From Flavobacteriaceae bacterium PS02338 (lineage in GTDB: Bacteria; Bacteroidota; Bacteroidia; Sphingobacteriales; Sphingobacteriaceae): DNA of 64,000 nt. The stretch's first letter is position 1. Each line of letters begins with the position of its first letter. The translations under genes were made by a program, and so were the position numbers. The stretch lies in NCBI GenBank assembly GCA_029959615.1, contig JASCOD010000003.1:310001-374000 (forward strand), read 5' to 3'. This document shows positions 52,045 through 60,132 of this stretch, piece by piece. The notes beneath the pieces were generated by a model, which was not told the origin of the DNA, did no database searches, and worked only from the letters and a program-made list of their open reading frames with translations.

Positions 52045-52410
52045 CTACAGCTTCTGCATCATTACCGTAGCAATAGATTTAGAATGCGCTTTCATCTTTT
52101 CTGCGTTTGTACCTGCGAAAAATTCATCTATCGTTTCGTCAAAAAGCTCCATCCATTTTTTGAAATGTTCGTTCGTGGTAGTGTATTGCTGATTTAATTT
52201 TCGGTGCGTCACAATAGGATTCCCTTCATATTCACCTGTAAAAAGCAAAACGTTTTCCCAAAAGGCACACATTTTAAGTAAGTGTTTATCCCAATCAATC
52301 GGGACAATTTTTGAAAAGAAAAAACCAATGGTTTCGTCAGCTTTTACTTTGTCATAAAATGAATTTACAATCAATTCAATGTCTTCTTTGGAGGAAATAT
52401 CTTTTTTCAT
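52045..52410 (-). CDS. Truncated haemoglobin, group III
   Basis: A 121-residue protein with the 2-over-2 globin fold. VNSFYDKVKADETIGFFFSKIVPIDWDKHLLKMCAFWENVLLFTGEYEGNPIVTHRKLN includes the group III pattern with Phe/Tyr near the haem, a Trp in WENVLL, and the proximal His in VTHRKL. Group III proteins are linked to nitrosative or oxygen stress in several bacteria. It is transcribed with the nos operon (73-bp gap after nosY) or on its own. A CTATCT/AGATAG inverted repeat lies just upstream (52418-52436). Confidence 0.92.
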   Translation of the reverse strand: MKKDISSKEDIELIVNSFYDKVKADETIGFFFSKIVPIDWDKHLLKMCAFWENVLLFTGEYEGNPIVTHRKLNQQYTTTNEHFKKWMELFDETIDEFFAGTNAEKMKAHSKSIATVMMQKL

Positions 52411-52417
52411 ATTATAG

Positions 52418-52436
52418 CTATCTAATAACCAGATAG
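52418..52436. promoter_or_regulatory. Inverted repeat ahead of truncated haemoglobin gene
   Basis: CTATCT and its complement AGATAG are 7 bases apart, 8 bp before the start codon. The half site resembles the AGATA motifs before the rrf2 and RIC genes. It may be an operator or a leader hairpin. Confidence 0.35.
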
Positions 52437-52482
52437 AAACATAGGGGTAATGCTAATCTATATTTCTATATGGTTCAAATAA

Positions 52483-53250
52483 TTACAAATCTTTGCTTTT
52501 AAACTTTCTGAGTGAGAGATAAAATGGCACTAAAGCCCAAAATGCCAGTAGGGTAAACGATAAGACCAGTCCCCAATCGCTGCCGAAAGAATTTTTAAAA
52601 ACTGCCCCGGTGTAACCTAACATGGCCGAAACATCTAATTTCAGTAGGATTAAAATCCTCGATAAATCAATTGGACTTAAGGCGCTAAGAAAAACTACTG
52701 CTTTTTCGATGGGATAATCTGAAAATTGGAAGAAGAGAAAGAGTACCAGTCCGTCGAATAACAAAGCAAAATACAACCAAAGCATAATCGAAGTTCCAAT
52801 ACCTTTTGCTTTATCTCTCGTAATGATGCTGCTTAAAAATGCAATGGCGACAAAGATCACTGACAAGAGAGAACCTACTGTAATCGTCATCAGGGCAATA
52901 TTCCACTGGGCAAAAATGAAAAGTGGAATGCCCGCACCAAAAACATACGCTGCTACCATACTTAGTGACAAACCTGTAAAAAGTGCCTTCCAAATTTTGC
53001 TGCGCTTAATGGGATGGCTTAACAACAATTCAATAAACTCGCTGCTGTTGTAAACGTAAATGGTGGCAAATAATACCGACATTAAAGGCACGGTAAGCAG
53101 TATGATGTTCAATACGGTGAGTAAACCTTTAGCTGCATTGTCTTCCAAACCAAAAGCACTCCAAGAAAAAAGTGCTAGCATAATGGCATAAGCAATAATG
53201 ATTTTGTTCTTAAGGATATCGAGTGCCACGTATTTTAAAATTCGCATCAT
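52483..53250 (-). CDS. nosY: NosY, ABC transporter permease for nitrous oxide reductase maturation
   Basis: A 255-residue membrane protein with six predicted helices (about 18-35, 42-66, 98-120, 128-150, 155-180, 225-245). The N-terminus MRILKYVALDILKNKIIIAYAIMLALFSW and the SSEFIELLLSHPIKRSKIWKALFTGLSLSM part match the NosY/ABC-2 permease family. With NosF and NosD it forms the ABC complex that supplies sulfur for the CuZ centre of N2O reductase. It overlaps nosF by 4 bp. Confidence 0.92.
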   Translation of the reverse strand: MMRILKYVALDILKNKIIIAYAIMLALFSWSAFGLEDNAAKGLLTVLNIILLTVPLMSVLFATIYVYNSSEFIELLLSHPIKRSKIWKALFTGLSLSMVAAYVFGAGIPLFIFAQWNIALMTITVGSLLSVIFVAIAFLSSIITRDKAKGIGTSIMLWLYFALLFDGLVLFLFFQFSDYPIEKAVVFLSALSPIDLSRILILLKLDVSAMLGYTGAVFKNSFGSDWGLVLSFTLLAFWALVPFYLSLRKFKSKDL

Positions 53251-53957
53251 AACGTTTCGGTTTTAAGGAGGTGAACAATAGAACGAGCAATGGTTTGCTG
53301 TCCGGTGGTTGCTTTCAGTTCTTCTGCATTTTTGTGGAGGATTAAATTTCCTTCCTGCATGAAAATGATCTGGCTTACAATGTCTTCCAACTCACTTAAC
53401 AAGTGCGACGTGATGAGGATTAAGCAACCTCGTTCTTTGGCTTCTATAATTTTCGCTTTTAATATTTCGGCAGCAATAGGGTCTAGTCCAGCGGTGGGTT
53501 CATCTAAAATGAGCACTTGCGGTTTAAACAGAAATGCCAAGGTTGCACTTACTTTTTGAGTGGTTCCTCCGCTTAAAGTGCGCATTTTTTTGTCGAGCAT
53601 CTTCGCAATTTGAAATTGTTCGTACAAATCATGATCTAAGAATTCGCTGCTTTTTCTAATGCCCTTAATCATGTCTAATACTTGTCCAATGGTCATGTTT
53701 TCTGGGTAGCGGCCAATTTGTGGCATGTATCCAATTTGACTTCGGTAATCGTTGTCGTTTTTGATGCTTTTGCCATTAAATAAAATCTCGCCACTACTAG
53801 GCAAAACCATGCCCAAAATAGATTTAATTAGTGTCGTTTTACCACAGCCGTTTGGACCAATCAAGGCAATGCATTCTCCTTTGTTTAGCTCCAAGTTGAG
53901 ACCGTTTAAAGCTTTCAACTTGCCAAAATTCTTCGTTATATTCTTAATTTCAATCAT
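53247..53957 (-). CDS. nosF: NosF, ABC transporter ATP-binding protein
   Basis: A 236-residue ATPase with Walker A GPNGCGKTT (about 33-41), Q-loop around QIGYMPQ, signature LSGGTTQKV, Walker B LILDEPTAGLDP and H-loop ITSHLLSELE. It is shorter than bacterial NosF by some 60 residues but complete in all motifs. It forms the NosDFY complex with its neighbours, and the start overlaps the nosD stop by 4 bp. The signature has Thr in place of the usual final Gln region, as in many NosF proteins. Confidence 0.93.
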   Translation of the reverse strand: MIEIKNITKNFGKLKALNGLNLELNKGECIALIGPNGCGKTTLIKSILGMVLPSSGEILFNGKSIKNDNDYRSQIGYMPQIGRYPENMTIGQVLDMIKGIRKSSEFLDHDLYEQFQIAKMLDKKMRTLSGGTTQKVSATLAFLFKPQVLILDEPTAGLDPIAAEILKAKIIEAKERGCLILITSHLLSELEDIVSQIIFMQEGNLILHKNAEELKATTGQQTIARSIVHLLKTETL

Positions 53958-55228
53958 AAGTTATAGGGGCTCATTCTAGGTTTGTTGTCAACAAAGTTCT
54001 CTGGTGTTAGGCTAGGTAATATCTTTTCCGATTTATCCAGTAGGCTAATCATAAAACTTCGGTATAGTAACATTGCCGGCGGATTTTTCTCCACAATTAC
54101 TGCATACAAGCTGAGTGGATGATAAGGTACATCACCAATTTTATCCTTGTCTAAATCATAGCCTTCGTATTTGTCCCAATAGTTCTCGAAAAACTGGTTC
54201 AGTGTAAGCGAACCGTTGGTGGTAACATCAAAAGTATTGCCCATAAAATTGTTGTGCGAAATGCTGTTGTCCATACAATTCGCTTGCATTCGCATACCCC
54301 AGCCATTGCCTTGAAACAAGTTACGTTCGGCAACAATCCGATTACTTCCATCGAAGAAAATTCCCGTTGTGTTTTTGATGAAACGATTTCCAGAGAGATA
54401 GCAGTCCGACAGTTCTTTAAACAGTACGCCATAAGCAGCATCGCCCCAATTCTCTTCGAAAGTATTGTTCATCATCACTACTTTTTTGGTGAACATTACC
54501 GCCACACCAGCACCATTGTGCTTAAATAAATTAGTGATGTAAGCGTTGTTGTGAGAAAACATGAAGTGCAAGCCGTAACGAAGATTGTTCTTCGCAATGT
54601 TCCTCCAAATCACCGAATGGGTTACAAACTCAAAGTAAATACCGTCGCGATGACCTTCTATTTTGTTGCCGATGATTTGTAGGCTATCGCTTTTCCAGCA
54701 GTGAATACCATTCCCAGATTGGTTTTCTTCTTTCTGCGAAGCACTAATGACATTATTTTTGATGATGCACTTTTCTGCGTATTGTAGGTAAATTCCGAAG
54801 TAATTATTGATGAGAATGTTCTTTTCGATGCTAACATTCTTCACGTCATAAACTTTGATGGCGCCTGGATCGCTCATCGTAGTTCTTCCAGAGTTCTGGA
54901 TTCGAAAACCTTTCACACTTACACCATCGCTTTTGATAGACAAAATTTCGTACTTCAGCTCGCCATCTAATATTGGATAATCTTTGCCCACCAAGTGAAC
55001 AGCTTTGTCTATAATGATATTTCCCTCCTTATAAATACCAGAATTTACCAAAATGGTATCACCATGTTTGGCAAGAGCGATAGCTTTTCTAATTTGTATA
55101 ATCGCTTGCCCTCTACCAACGTGGATAGTTTTTGCGTGGTTAGGCATGATGTTGGCCAGCAGCAAACCCACAAAAAATAGAAAGAAACGATATTTAGTGA
55201 GTATGCCCATGTTGAGAATTTTCTTCAT
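53954..55228 (-). CDS. nosD: NosD, periplasmic beta-helix maturation protein
   Basis: A 424-residue exported protein with signal peptide up to about residue 32 (FFLFFVGLLLANIMPNHA). The mature part is a right-handed parallel beta-helix made of Asn-rich rungs (GDTILVNSGIYKEG, IEKNILINNYFGIYLQ, NNVISASQ, NNLRYGLHFMFSHNN, ENWGDAAYGVLFKE), typical of NosD. It ends with the conserved ENYWDKYEGYDLDKDKIGDVPYHP. NosD interacts with NosF/NosY and accepts copper delivered by NosL for the reductase. The start lies inside the end of nosL (35-bp overlap); an ATG at 55210 is possible. Confidence 0.93.
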   Translation of the reverse strand: MKKILNMGILTKYRFFLFFVGLLLANIMPNHAKTIHVGRGQAIIQIRKAIALAKHGDTILVNSGIYKEGNIIIDKAVHLVGKDYPILDGELKYEILSIKSDGVSVKGFRIQNSGRTTMSDPGAIKVYDVKNVSIEKNILINNYFGIYLQYAEKCIIKNNVISASQKEENQSGNGIHCWKSDSLQIIGNKIEGHRDGIYFEFVTHSVIWRNIAKNNLRYGLHFMFSHNNAYITNLFKHNGAGVAVMFTKKVVMMNNTFEENWGDAAYGVLFKELSDCYLSGNRFIKNTTGIFFDGSNRIVAERNLFQGNGWGMRMQANCMDNSISHNNFMGNTFDVTTNGSLTLNQFFENYWDKYEGYDLDKDKIGDVPYHPLSLYAVIVEKNPPAMLLYRSFMISLLDKSEKILPSLTPENFVDNKPRMSPYNL

Positions 55229-55658
55229 TTGGAGCTGCTTGATGTAAGTCCTTCCAATTCATAATTTCCACCTGATTTTTACTAGCGTAATTTGCTGCGG
55301 TTTGCTGTGTAGTAAAAGCCGCTATATTTCCACCCATTGGGCTGCGAAGGCTTTCATGTTTAACGAATAGTGCAGTGGTGGCGTCGATAAGTTTTCCATC
55401 TTCCAAGAAACTACCAACATAGTAGTTTTTTACGGCTACTTCTTTATTGCTTGCATCGTATTGCAAAAGGCATTGCAGGTCATCAAACTTATAAACCCGA
55501 CCTTTAACGGTAATTATTTCCGCTGCAAAGCGACTTTCAGAAATAGACATCTTGCAAAACTCACAAGCGTCTTGATTGTAATTGATTGGTTCTGGTCCAC
55601 TATTTCCGCAAGAAGTGAGCATTAGAGCGGTAAGGAGAATTGCTACAAATGATTTCAT
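55194..55658 (-). CDS. nosL: NosL, copper chaperone lipoprotein
   Basis: A 154-residue lipoprotein (signal to LMLTSC, Cys17). The copper-binding part is CEFCKMSISESRFAAEII (Cys-x2-Cys, Met), followed by YKFDDLQCLLQY and YYVGSFLEDGKLIDATTALFVKHESLRSPMGGNIAAF, a standard NosL pattern. NosL binds Cu(I) and delivers it for the CuZ centre through NosD. It starts 1 bp after the stop of the membrane protein gene. A His-rich C-terminus (SQHGHTH) may add copper affinity. Confidence 0.93.
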   Translation of the reverse strand: MKSFVAILLTALMLTSCGNSGPEPINYNQDACEFCKMSISESRFAAEIITVKGRVYKFDDLQCLLQYDASNKEVAVKNYYVGSFLEDGKLIDATTALFVKHESLRSPMGGNIAAFTTQQTAANYASKNQVEIMNWKDLHQAAPNEENSQHGHTH

Positions 55659-55659
55659 G

Positions 55660-56244
55660 TTATTTACGTGCTTTTTTAGTTTCGATAAATGAAGCGGCTA
55701 CCAACAAAACACCCGCTCCCACAATTAACCAACCACCAATATTTGGGATAGAATAGGCGCCGAAGTTCAAGAGTTGCTTGAATCCGATAAGGGGAGGTTG
55801 ATAAGCCATTCCTGGAACTTTAATAGCTGCGTTTGGATCTAAGTTGTGTCCGTAATCGTATTCCCATAACCAAAAATCTACCATGGCTGCGATACCAAAC
55901 ACAATGAATGCAGCTAGTGAGATATAGAGCAGTTTTCGTTTGGCTACGTATGCAGTAATAATGAACAACAGTACATAAGCGGCAATAATGTAGGGCAATA
56001 CCGTAAATTCGACGAAATCTTTACTGTGCAAGGTTTTCATACCGATGTAGTGATTTAAGCCATTGATGATATCTACATCGCCAGCTATTTTATTGGCCCA
56101 AATCTTTAAACTTAAACCTTCCGGATATTGGGGCGCATCTAGATAAATGCTCCAAATAGGAACGAAAAGAGAGATGATGAGGAAAACCGCTGCGGTAATT
56201 AACAACGATTTTGAAAGCGGAGTGATGGTGTTATTTTTTATCAT
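55660..56244 (-). CDS. Conserved nos-cluster membrane protein
   Basis: A 194-residue protein from the ATG at 56244 (MIKNNTITPLSKSLLI); an earlier start at 56358 would add 38 non-hydrophobic residues. Four transmembrane helices are visible (about 12-34, 78-98, 102-124, 165-185). SLFVPIWSIYLDAPQYPEGL and the Trp/Tyr-rich FWLWEYDYGHNLDPNAAIKVPGMAYQPPLIG are notable; Met and His in the latter could bind copper. It sits 1 bp from nosL. Similar proteins occur in clade II nos clusters between nosZ and nosL, but the function is unknown. A role in copper delivery or electron flow to NosZ is guesswork. Confidence 0.75.
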   Translation of the reverse strand: MIKNNTITPLSKSLLITAAVFLIISLFVPIWSIYLDAPQYPEGLSLKIWANKIAGDVDIINGLNHYIGMKTLHSKDFVEFTVLPYIIAAYVLLFIITAYVAKRKLLYISLAAFIVFGIAAMVDFWLWEYDYGHNLDPNAAIKVPGMAYQPPLIGFKQLLNFGAYSIPNIGGWLIVGAGVLLVAASFIETKKARK

Positions 56245-56417
56245 GACATTGTTTTTAATGGTAATGAAGTTATCCCGATAAATAGAGATGATTTCATGAG
56301 TAGCAGGTACTTCACAAAGGTATTTGCTGTGTGAAGAAGGCTTTATGATTTCAGTCATAAATACCTCTAAAATGATCCCCTAGATTTGCTCCAGTAAACT
56401 AAAATCGATAAAACGAG

Positions 56418-56810
56418 ATGTTGTGCTTACGTAGAATAGTTGCTTTACTTTTACTTTTTGTGATGATGTTCTGCATTGCGAAGAATAGCGTATTGTACAC
56501 CTTCTACAGTTTAAATGCTGATGCTTTTATATCGCTTTTTTGCGAGAACGTAGATAAGCCTGCACTAAAATGTAATGGTAAATGTAAGCTTGCTAAAATG
56601 GCAAAGGAGGAACAAAAGGAGCAGGCCGAAAAAGTGCTGTCTAACTTACAGAAAGAAGTGTTTTTGTATCATCAATTTGGTTACATCGAGCGCATTTTAC
56701 AAGAATTTGTAACTCAAATTACAATGGTATTGGGGGGCTTCCCAAAAAATCATTATGTCTATTCATTCTATTTTAGAAACGATAAACCGCCGCAGTTTTT
56801 AAGTTGTTAA
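56418..56810 (+). CDS. Small exported Cys-rich protein of copper module
   Basis: A 130-residue protein with an N-terminal hydrophobic segment (residues 6-27, IVALLLLFVMMFCIAKNS). It then has FCENVDKPALKCNGKCKLAKMAKEEQKEQAEK (about 41-72), with three Cys and a Met suited to bind Cu(I) or to form a disulfide. The rest is helical and ends PPQFLSC. Such proteins precede copper-receptor genes in related bacteria. It is the first gene of a plus-strand group (this gene, a Met-rich lipoprotein, a TonB receptor) that splits the nos cluster. I do not know a named family. Confidence 0.65.
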   Translation: MLCLRRIVALLLLFVMMFCIAKNSVLYTFYSLNADAFISLFCENVDKPALKCNGKCKLAKMAKEEQKEQAEKVLSNLQKEVFLYHQFGYIERILQEFVTQITMVLGGFPKNHYVYSFYFRNDKPPQFLSC

Positions 56811-56903
56811 AATCAGAGACTCCTCTTTATTTGGTAAGGCCGTCACCCTGAATTTATTTCAGTGTCTGCCAAACCATAGTTAAAACTTCTTAAAAACAAT
56901 CCA

Positions 56904-57743
56904 ATGAATTTCTTAAAATATGCTGGCATCATTATGCTGGTGCTCTTTGCGATGTCTTGTAAAAAAGATAATCCAATAAATAATACCAACGAAACTGATG
57001 GTTTAACATTAGTACAAACCATTGCTAATGGTAAACACAACATTAAGCTGTACACAGAAAGTGGCAAATTACAAACTGGCTACAATAAGGTTTATCTGCA
57101 GTTAACCAACGCTGATGGAAGCTCAATAGATAATGCCCAATTGAATTGGAAACCACTAATGCACATGATGAGCATGCAGCACGCTTGCCCTAATTCTGCC
57201 ATTAATAAAGTGGCTGATAAAACCTCTTTGTACGAAGGTTACATCGTTTTCCAAATGCCTGGTAGTATAAACGAATATTGGGAGTTGAGTTTCGATTATA
57301 CCGTTGCTGGTACTTCGTACAATGTAAGCTCAAAAATTGAAGTGTCAGCTGCTGCAAAACGTAATTTGGAATCGTTTCGTGGCAGCGATGGAAATAAGTA
57401 TGTGATTGCTTTGGTCACACCAACGAAACCAAAAGTAGCCCTTAACGATATGCAGGCGATGGTATTTAAAATGCAGGATATGATGACTTTTCCAATTGTT
57501 GATGGCTATACCGTAAAAATAGATCCTCGAATGCCTGGAATGGGTAACCACGGTTCGCCAAATAATGTGCAGTTAACTCAAAATAATGCTGATAAAATCT
57601 ATCAAGGCAAACTTAGCCTAACAATGACCGGCTATTGGAAAATCAATTTACAGCTGGTTGATGCCACTGGTATCGTTGTTAAAGGCGAGGAAGTAACTAG
57701 TGCCAATGAAAGTAGCTCTATTTATTTTGAAGTGGAGTTTTAG
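56904..57743 (+). CDS. Met-rich YtkA/FixH-like lipoprotein
   Basis: A 279-residue lipoprotein (signal to LFAMSC, Cys19). It contains two beta-sandwich modules of about 100 residues, each with a Met/His patch: LNWKPLMHMMSMQHACPNSA (about 79-98) and KIDPRMPGMGNHGSPNNVQ (about 207-225). Each is followed by a YtkA/FixH-like strand pattern (YEGYIVFQMPGSINEYWELSFDY, YQGKLSLTMTGYWKINLQLVD). FixH and YtkA-like proteins are linked to copper delivery. It lies 142 bp before a TonB copper-receptor-like gene. It most likely passes copper across the periplasm or binds it at the cell surface. Confidence 0.75.
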   Translation: MNFLKYAGIIMLVLFAMSCKKDNPINNTNETDGLTLVQTIANGKHNIKLYTESGKLQTGYNKVYLQLTNADGSSIDNAQLNWKPLMHMMSMQHACPNSAINKVADKTSLYEGYIVFQMPGSINEYWELSFDYTVAGTSYNVSSKIEVSAAAKRNLESFRGSDGNKYVIALVTPTKPKVALNDMQAMVFKMQDMMTFPIVDGYTVKIDPRMPGMGNHGSPNNVQLTQNNADKIYQGKLSLTMTGYWKINLQLVDATGIVVKGEEVTSANESSSIYFEVEF

Positions 57744-57758
57744 TGTTTTTTACAGACC

Positions 57759-57844
57759 CGTCATTGCGAGGTACGAAGCAATCTTACAACTATAGTTATT
57801 CTGATGTAACGCTTTAAGATTGCTTCGCAAAGCTCGCAATGACG
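57759..57844. repeat. Full dispersed palindrome (GTCATTGCGAG type)
   Basis: CGTCATTGCGAGGTACGAAG with CAATCTTA faces TAAGATTGCTTCGCAAAGCT with CGCAATGACG. Arms are about 28 bases with a 30-base loop. A half copy is found at 8303-8331. It lies between the Met-rich lipoprotein and TonB receptor genes and extends near to the start of the latter. Confidence 0.75.
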
Positions 57845-57884
57845 AAATGTCTATTTTCCAGTGCTTACTCTTAAATTCTTCCTT

Positions 57885-59876
57885 ATGAACCGAATTTCAA
57901 AAATTGGTTTACTTACTGTGTTCGTACCTTTTGGTATTTATGCACAAAATCAACCAACAGATAGCTTAAAGCAAATCCAATTGTCTAGCGTAATTATTGT
58001 TGGACAACAACATATCGCTAATAAAAAAGTTAAAGTTTTATCCTCGTTAGATAGTTATTTGGAAACCAACAGTGCCATTAATATGATAAGACGTGGTGCC
58101 TACGCTTGGGAGCCTTTGCTTAATGGCATGGCCACCGAACGTTCAGTGGTTACTATCGATGGCATGCGGATTTATGGTGCATGTACCGATAAAATGGATC
58201 CAATAACTTCCTACGTGGAAATCACCAATTTGAGTCAGGCAAATGTTCATAGCGGACAGGCGGGGGCAGCTAATGGAGCAACCATTGCGGGAAGCGTAGA
58301 TTTGGTGAGAAGGCAATCGGGTTTTGGCAAAAGTAATGTAAGAGGGAGTTTTTTTACTGGCATAGAAACGGCTAATGTTCAAAAAATAGCAGGAACATCG
58401 TTGCAATACGGTTCCGAAAAATTCTTTACCGATGTTGATTTTACTTATCGTGATGCCGAAAATTACAAAGCTGGAGGAGGTAAAGAAGTTCTGTATTCGC
58501 AATTTACCAAGTACAATTTATCTGCAATAAGCGGATTTAAAATTGATGAACATCAGCAAGTAAAAGCTTCGCTAATTTATGACAGGGCTTTAAATGTAGG
58601 TTATCCGGCATTGCCAATGGATGTTTCCTTAGCAAAAGCTTTTATAGGTTCTGTACAGTACGACCGCCATTTAGGCTCCACTTTGGTAGATTATTGGCAA
58701 ACCAAGCTCTACTATAATGAAGTAACACATATCATGGATGATACCAAACGACCAGATGTGCCGATTAGAATGGATATGCCAGGGTGGACAAAAACTTTCG
58801 GCTATTATACTAAGTTAAATGGAGTGATGGACAATCATCATTGGTTGTTGAATCTTTCGGGGCATTACAATAAATCGAGGGCAGAAATGACGATGTTCTC
58901 CAACAATGTCAATGAAAAGGACATGTTTATGTTGACTTGGCCTGGTGTACATACATTTTATAATGGTTTGTTTCTGGAGGATAAGCTCCAAATCAATGAG
59001 AAATGGAATATGCTAATTACACTGGGGTCGGCTTTGCAATACAATCAAGTAAAAAGTGATTTCGGTTACGAGAGCTTGAGGATTTTCTATCCGGAGATGT
59101 CGCATACAAAAATGAGATGGCTTAAAAATGCTGCGGTTAAAATGAACTATGGAAAACAGCAATGGCAATTTAGTTTTGGCACTGGATATGGTGAAAGAGC
59201 TCCTTCCGTTTCGGAAGGCTATGGCTTTTATTTATTTAACAGCGCTGATAAGTTCGACTATATCGGTAATCCTGATATGCATAATGAAAAGTCTTTGGAG
59301 TTGAATAGCTCAGTTTCGTTCGCTACAACCAAATTCTCTGCAAAAGCACAAGTCGATTATTTTAGAATTTACGACTATGTCATTGGCTTTAACCACTCCG
59401 ATTATATCCCAATGACGATTGGTGCAAGTGGTGTACGTATCTATGGACAGTTGCCAAAAGCTGACATCTTCAATGCAACTTTATCATTCGGTTACCAAAT
59501 TTTTGAAGGTTTAAATTCGTCTGGGAAAATGGTTTACCGTAGAGGCAAATCTGGAAATTTAAACTTACCGCAGATACAACCATTGAGTTATGGCGCTAGT
59601 TTAAAATATCAACTCAAAAGCACCACTATTGAAACGGGAATGGAAGGAGCGGTGGCACAAACAAAATACAGTTCTTCGTTTGGCGAAACTCCAGTTGGGG
59701 CTTATACCATTTTCAATTTAGCTGCATCTAAGCAGCTTAACTTTGCTAAGCAGAAACTGGTGTTAAAAGCTGGCGTAGAAAACCTTTTCGATACTTATTA
59801 CACTACATTTGCAGATTGGAACCGAGTGCCAAGAATGGGGAGGAATGTTTTTGTGAATATAGTTTACGGGTTTTGA
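57885..59876 (+). CDS. TonB-dependent copper receptor, OprC/NosA-like
   Basis: The ATG at 57885 gives 663 residues with a normal signal peptide (MNRISKIGLLTVFVPFGIYAQ). The plug has VTIDGMRIYGACTDKMDPITSYVEI with Cys100-x3-Met104, the CxxxM copper motif of OprC. Met/His-rich patches follow in the barrel (RMDMPGWTKTF, RAEMTMFSNNVNEKDMFMLTW). GYGERAPSVSEGYGFYLFNSAD and the C-terminal FDTYYTTFADWNRVPRMGRNVFVNIVYGF fit the TonB receptor barrel. OprC/NosA imports copper and is needed for active N2O reductase in Pseudomonas. The location between nos genes supports this role. Similarity to OprC is judged by motif, not by alignment. Confidence 0.85.
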   Translation: MNRISKIGLLTVFVPFGIYAQNQPTDSLKQIQLSSVIIVGQQHIANKKVKVLSSLDSYLETNSAINMIRRGAYAWEPLLNGMATERSVVTIDGMRIYGACTDKMDPITSYVEITNLSQANVHSGQAGAANGATIAGSVDLVRRQSGFGKSNVRGSFFTGIETANVQKIAGTSLQYGSEKFFTDVDFTYRDAENYKAGGGKEVLYSQFTKYNLSAISGFKIDEHQQVKASLIYDRALNVGYPALPMDVSLAKAFIGSVQYDRHLGSTLVDYWQTKLYYNEVTHIMDDTKRPDVPIRMDMPGWTKTFGYYTKLNGVMDNHHWLLNLSGHYNKSRAEMTMFSNNVNEKDMFMLTWPGVHTFYNGLFLEDKLQINEKWNMLITLGSALQYNQVKSDFGYESLRIFYPEMSHTKMRWLKNAAVKMNYGKQQWQFSFGTGYGERAPSVSEGYGFYLFNSADKFDYIGNPDMHNEKSLELNSSVSFATTKFSAKAQVDYFRIYDYVIGFNHSDYIPMTIGASGVRIYGQLPKADIFNATLSFGYQIFEGLNSSGKMVYRRGKSGNLNLPQIQPLSYGASLKYQLKSTTIETGMEGAVAQTKYSSSFGETPVGAYTIFNLAASKQLNFAKQKLVLKAGVENLFDTYYTTFADWNRVPRMGRNVFVNIVYGF

Positions 59877-59979
59877 TGCAGTGTAGGTCATGGCTTTGGT
59901 ATTGCCGAAACACAGTAGAAAATTCCCATTATAAACTGCTCACCTTGAGGTTTAGCATGACTTTATTGCAAATGCAATG

Positions 59980-60132
59980 TTATTCCGGCTTTATTTTTAC
60001 GATTTTGTTATCTCGTAAAATAACTAACTCACTATTTTTAATTTTCTTAAATTCTAAAAGTTTTTCGTACACTTTCTCAAGTCCTTTTAGAATTTTGCTT
60101 TTTTCTTCTAAATGTTTATCAGTTGTTGTCAT
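59980..60132 (-). CDS. Small 50-residue protein coupled to the zeta-like ATPase gene
   Basis: A 50-codon frame starts at 60132, inside the last 14 bp of the zeta-like gene, and ends at 59980. It encodes MTTTDKHLEEKSKILKGLEK followed by a charged helix (VYEKLLEFKKIKNSELVIL) and RDNKIVKIKPE. The overlap and shared strand suggest translational coupling. The size, the helical N-terminal half and the beta-like tail suit a small binding partner or antitoxin. It is too short to assign to a family. Expression has not been shown. Confidence 0.55.
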   Translation of the reverse strand: MTTTDKHLEEKSKILKGLEKVYEKLLEFKKIKNSELVILRDNKIVKIKPE

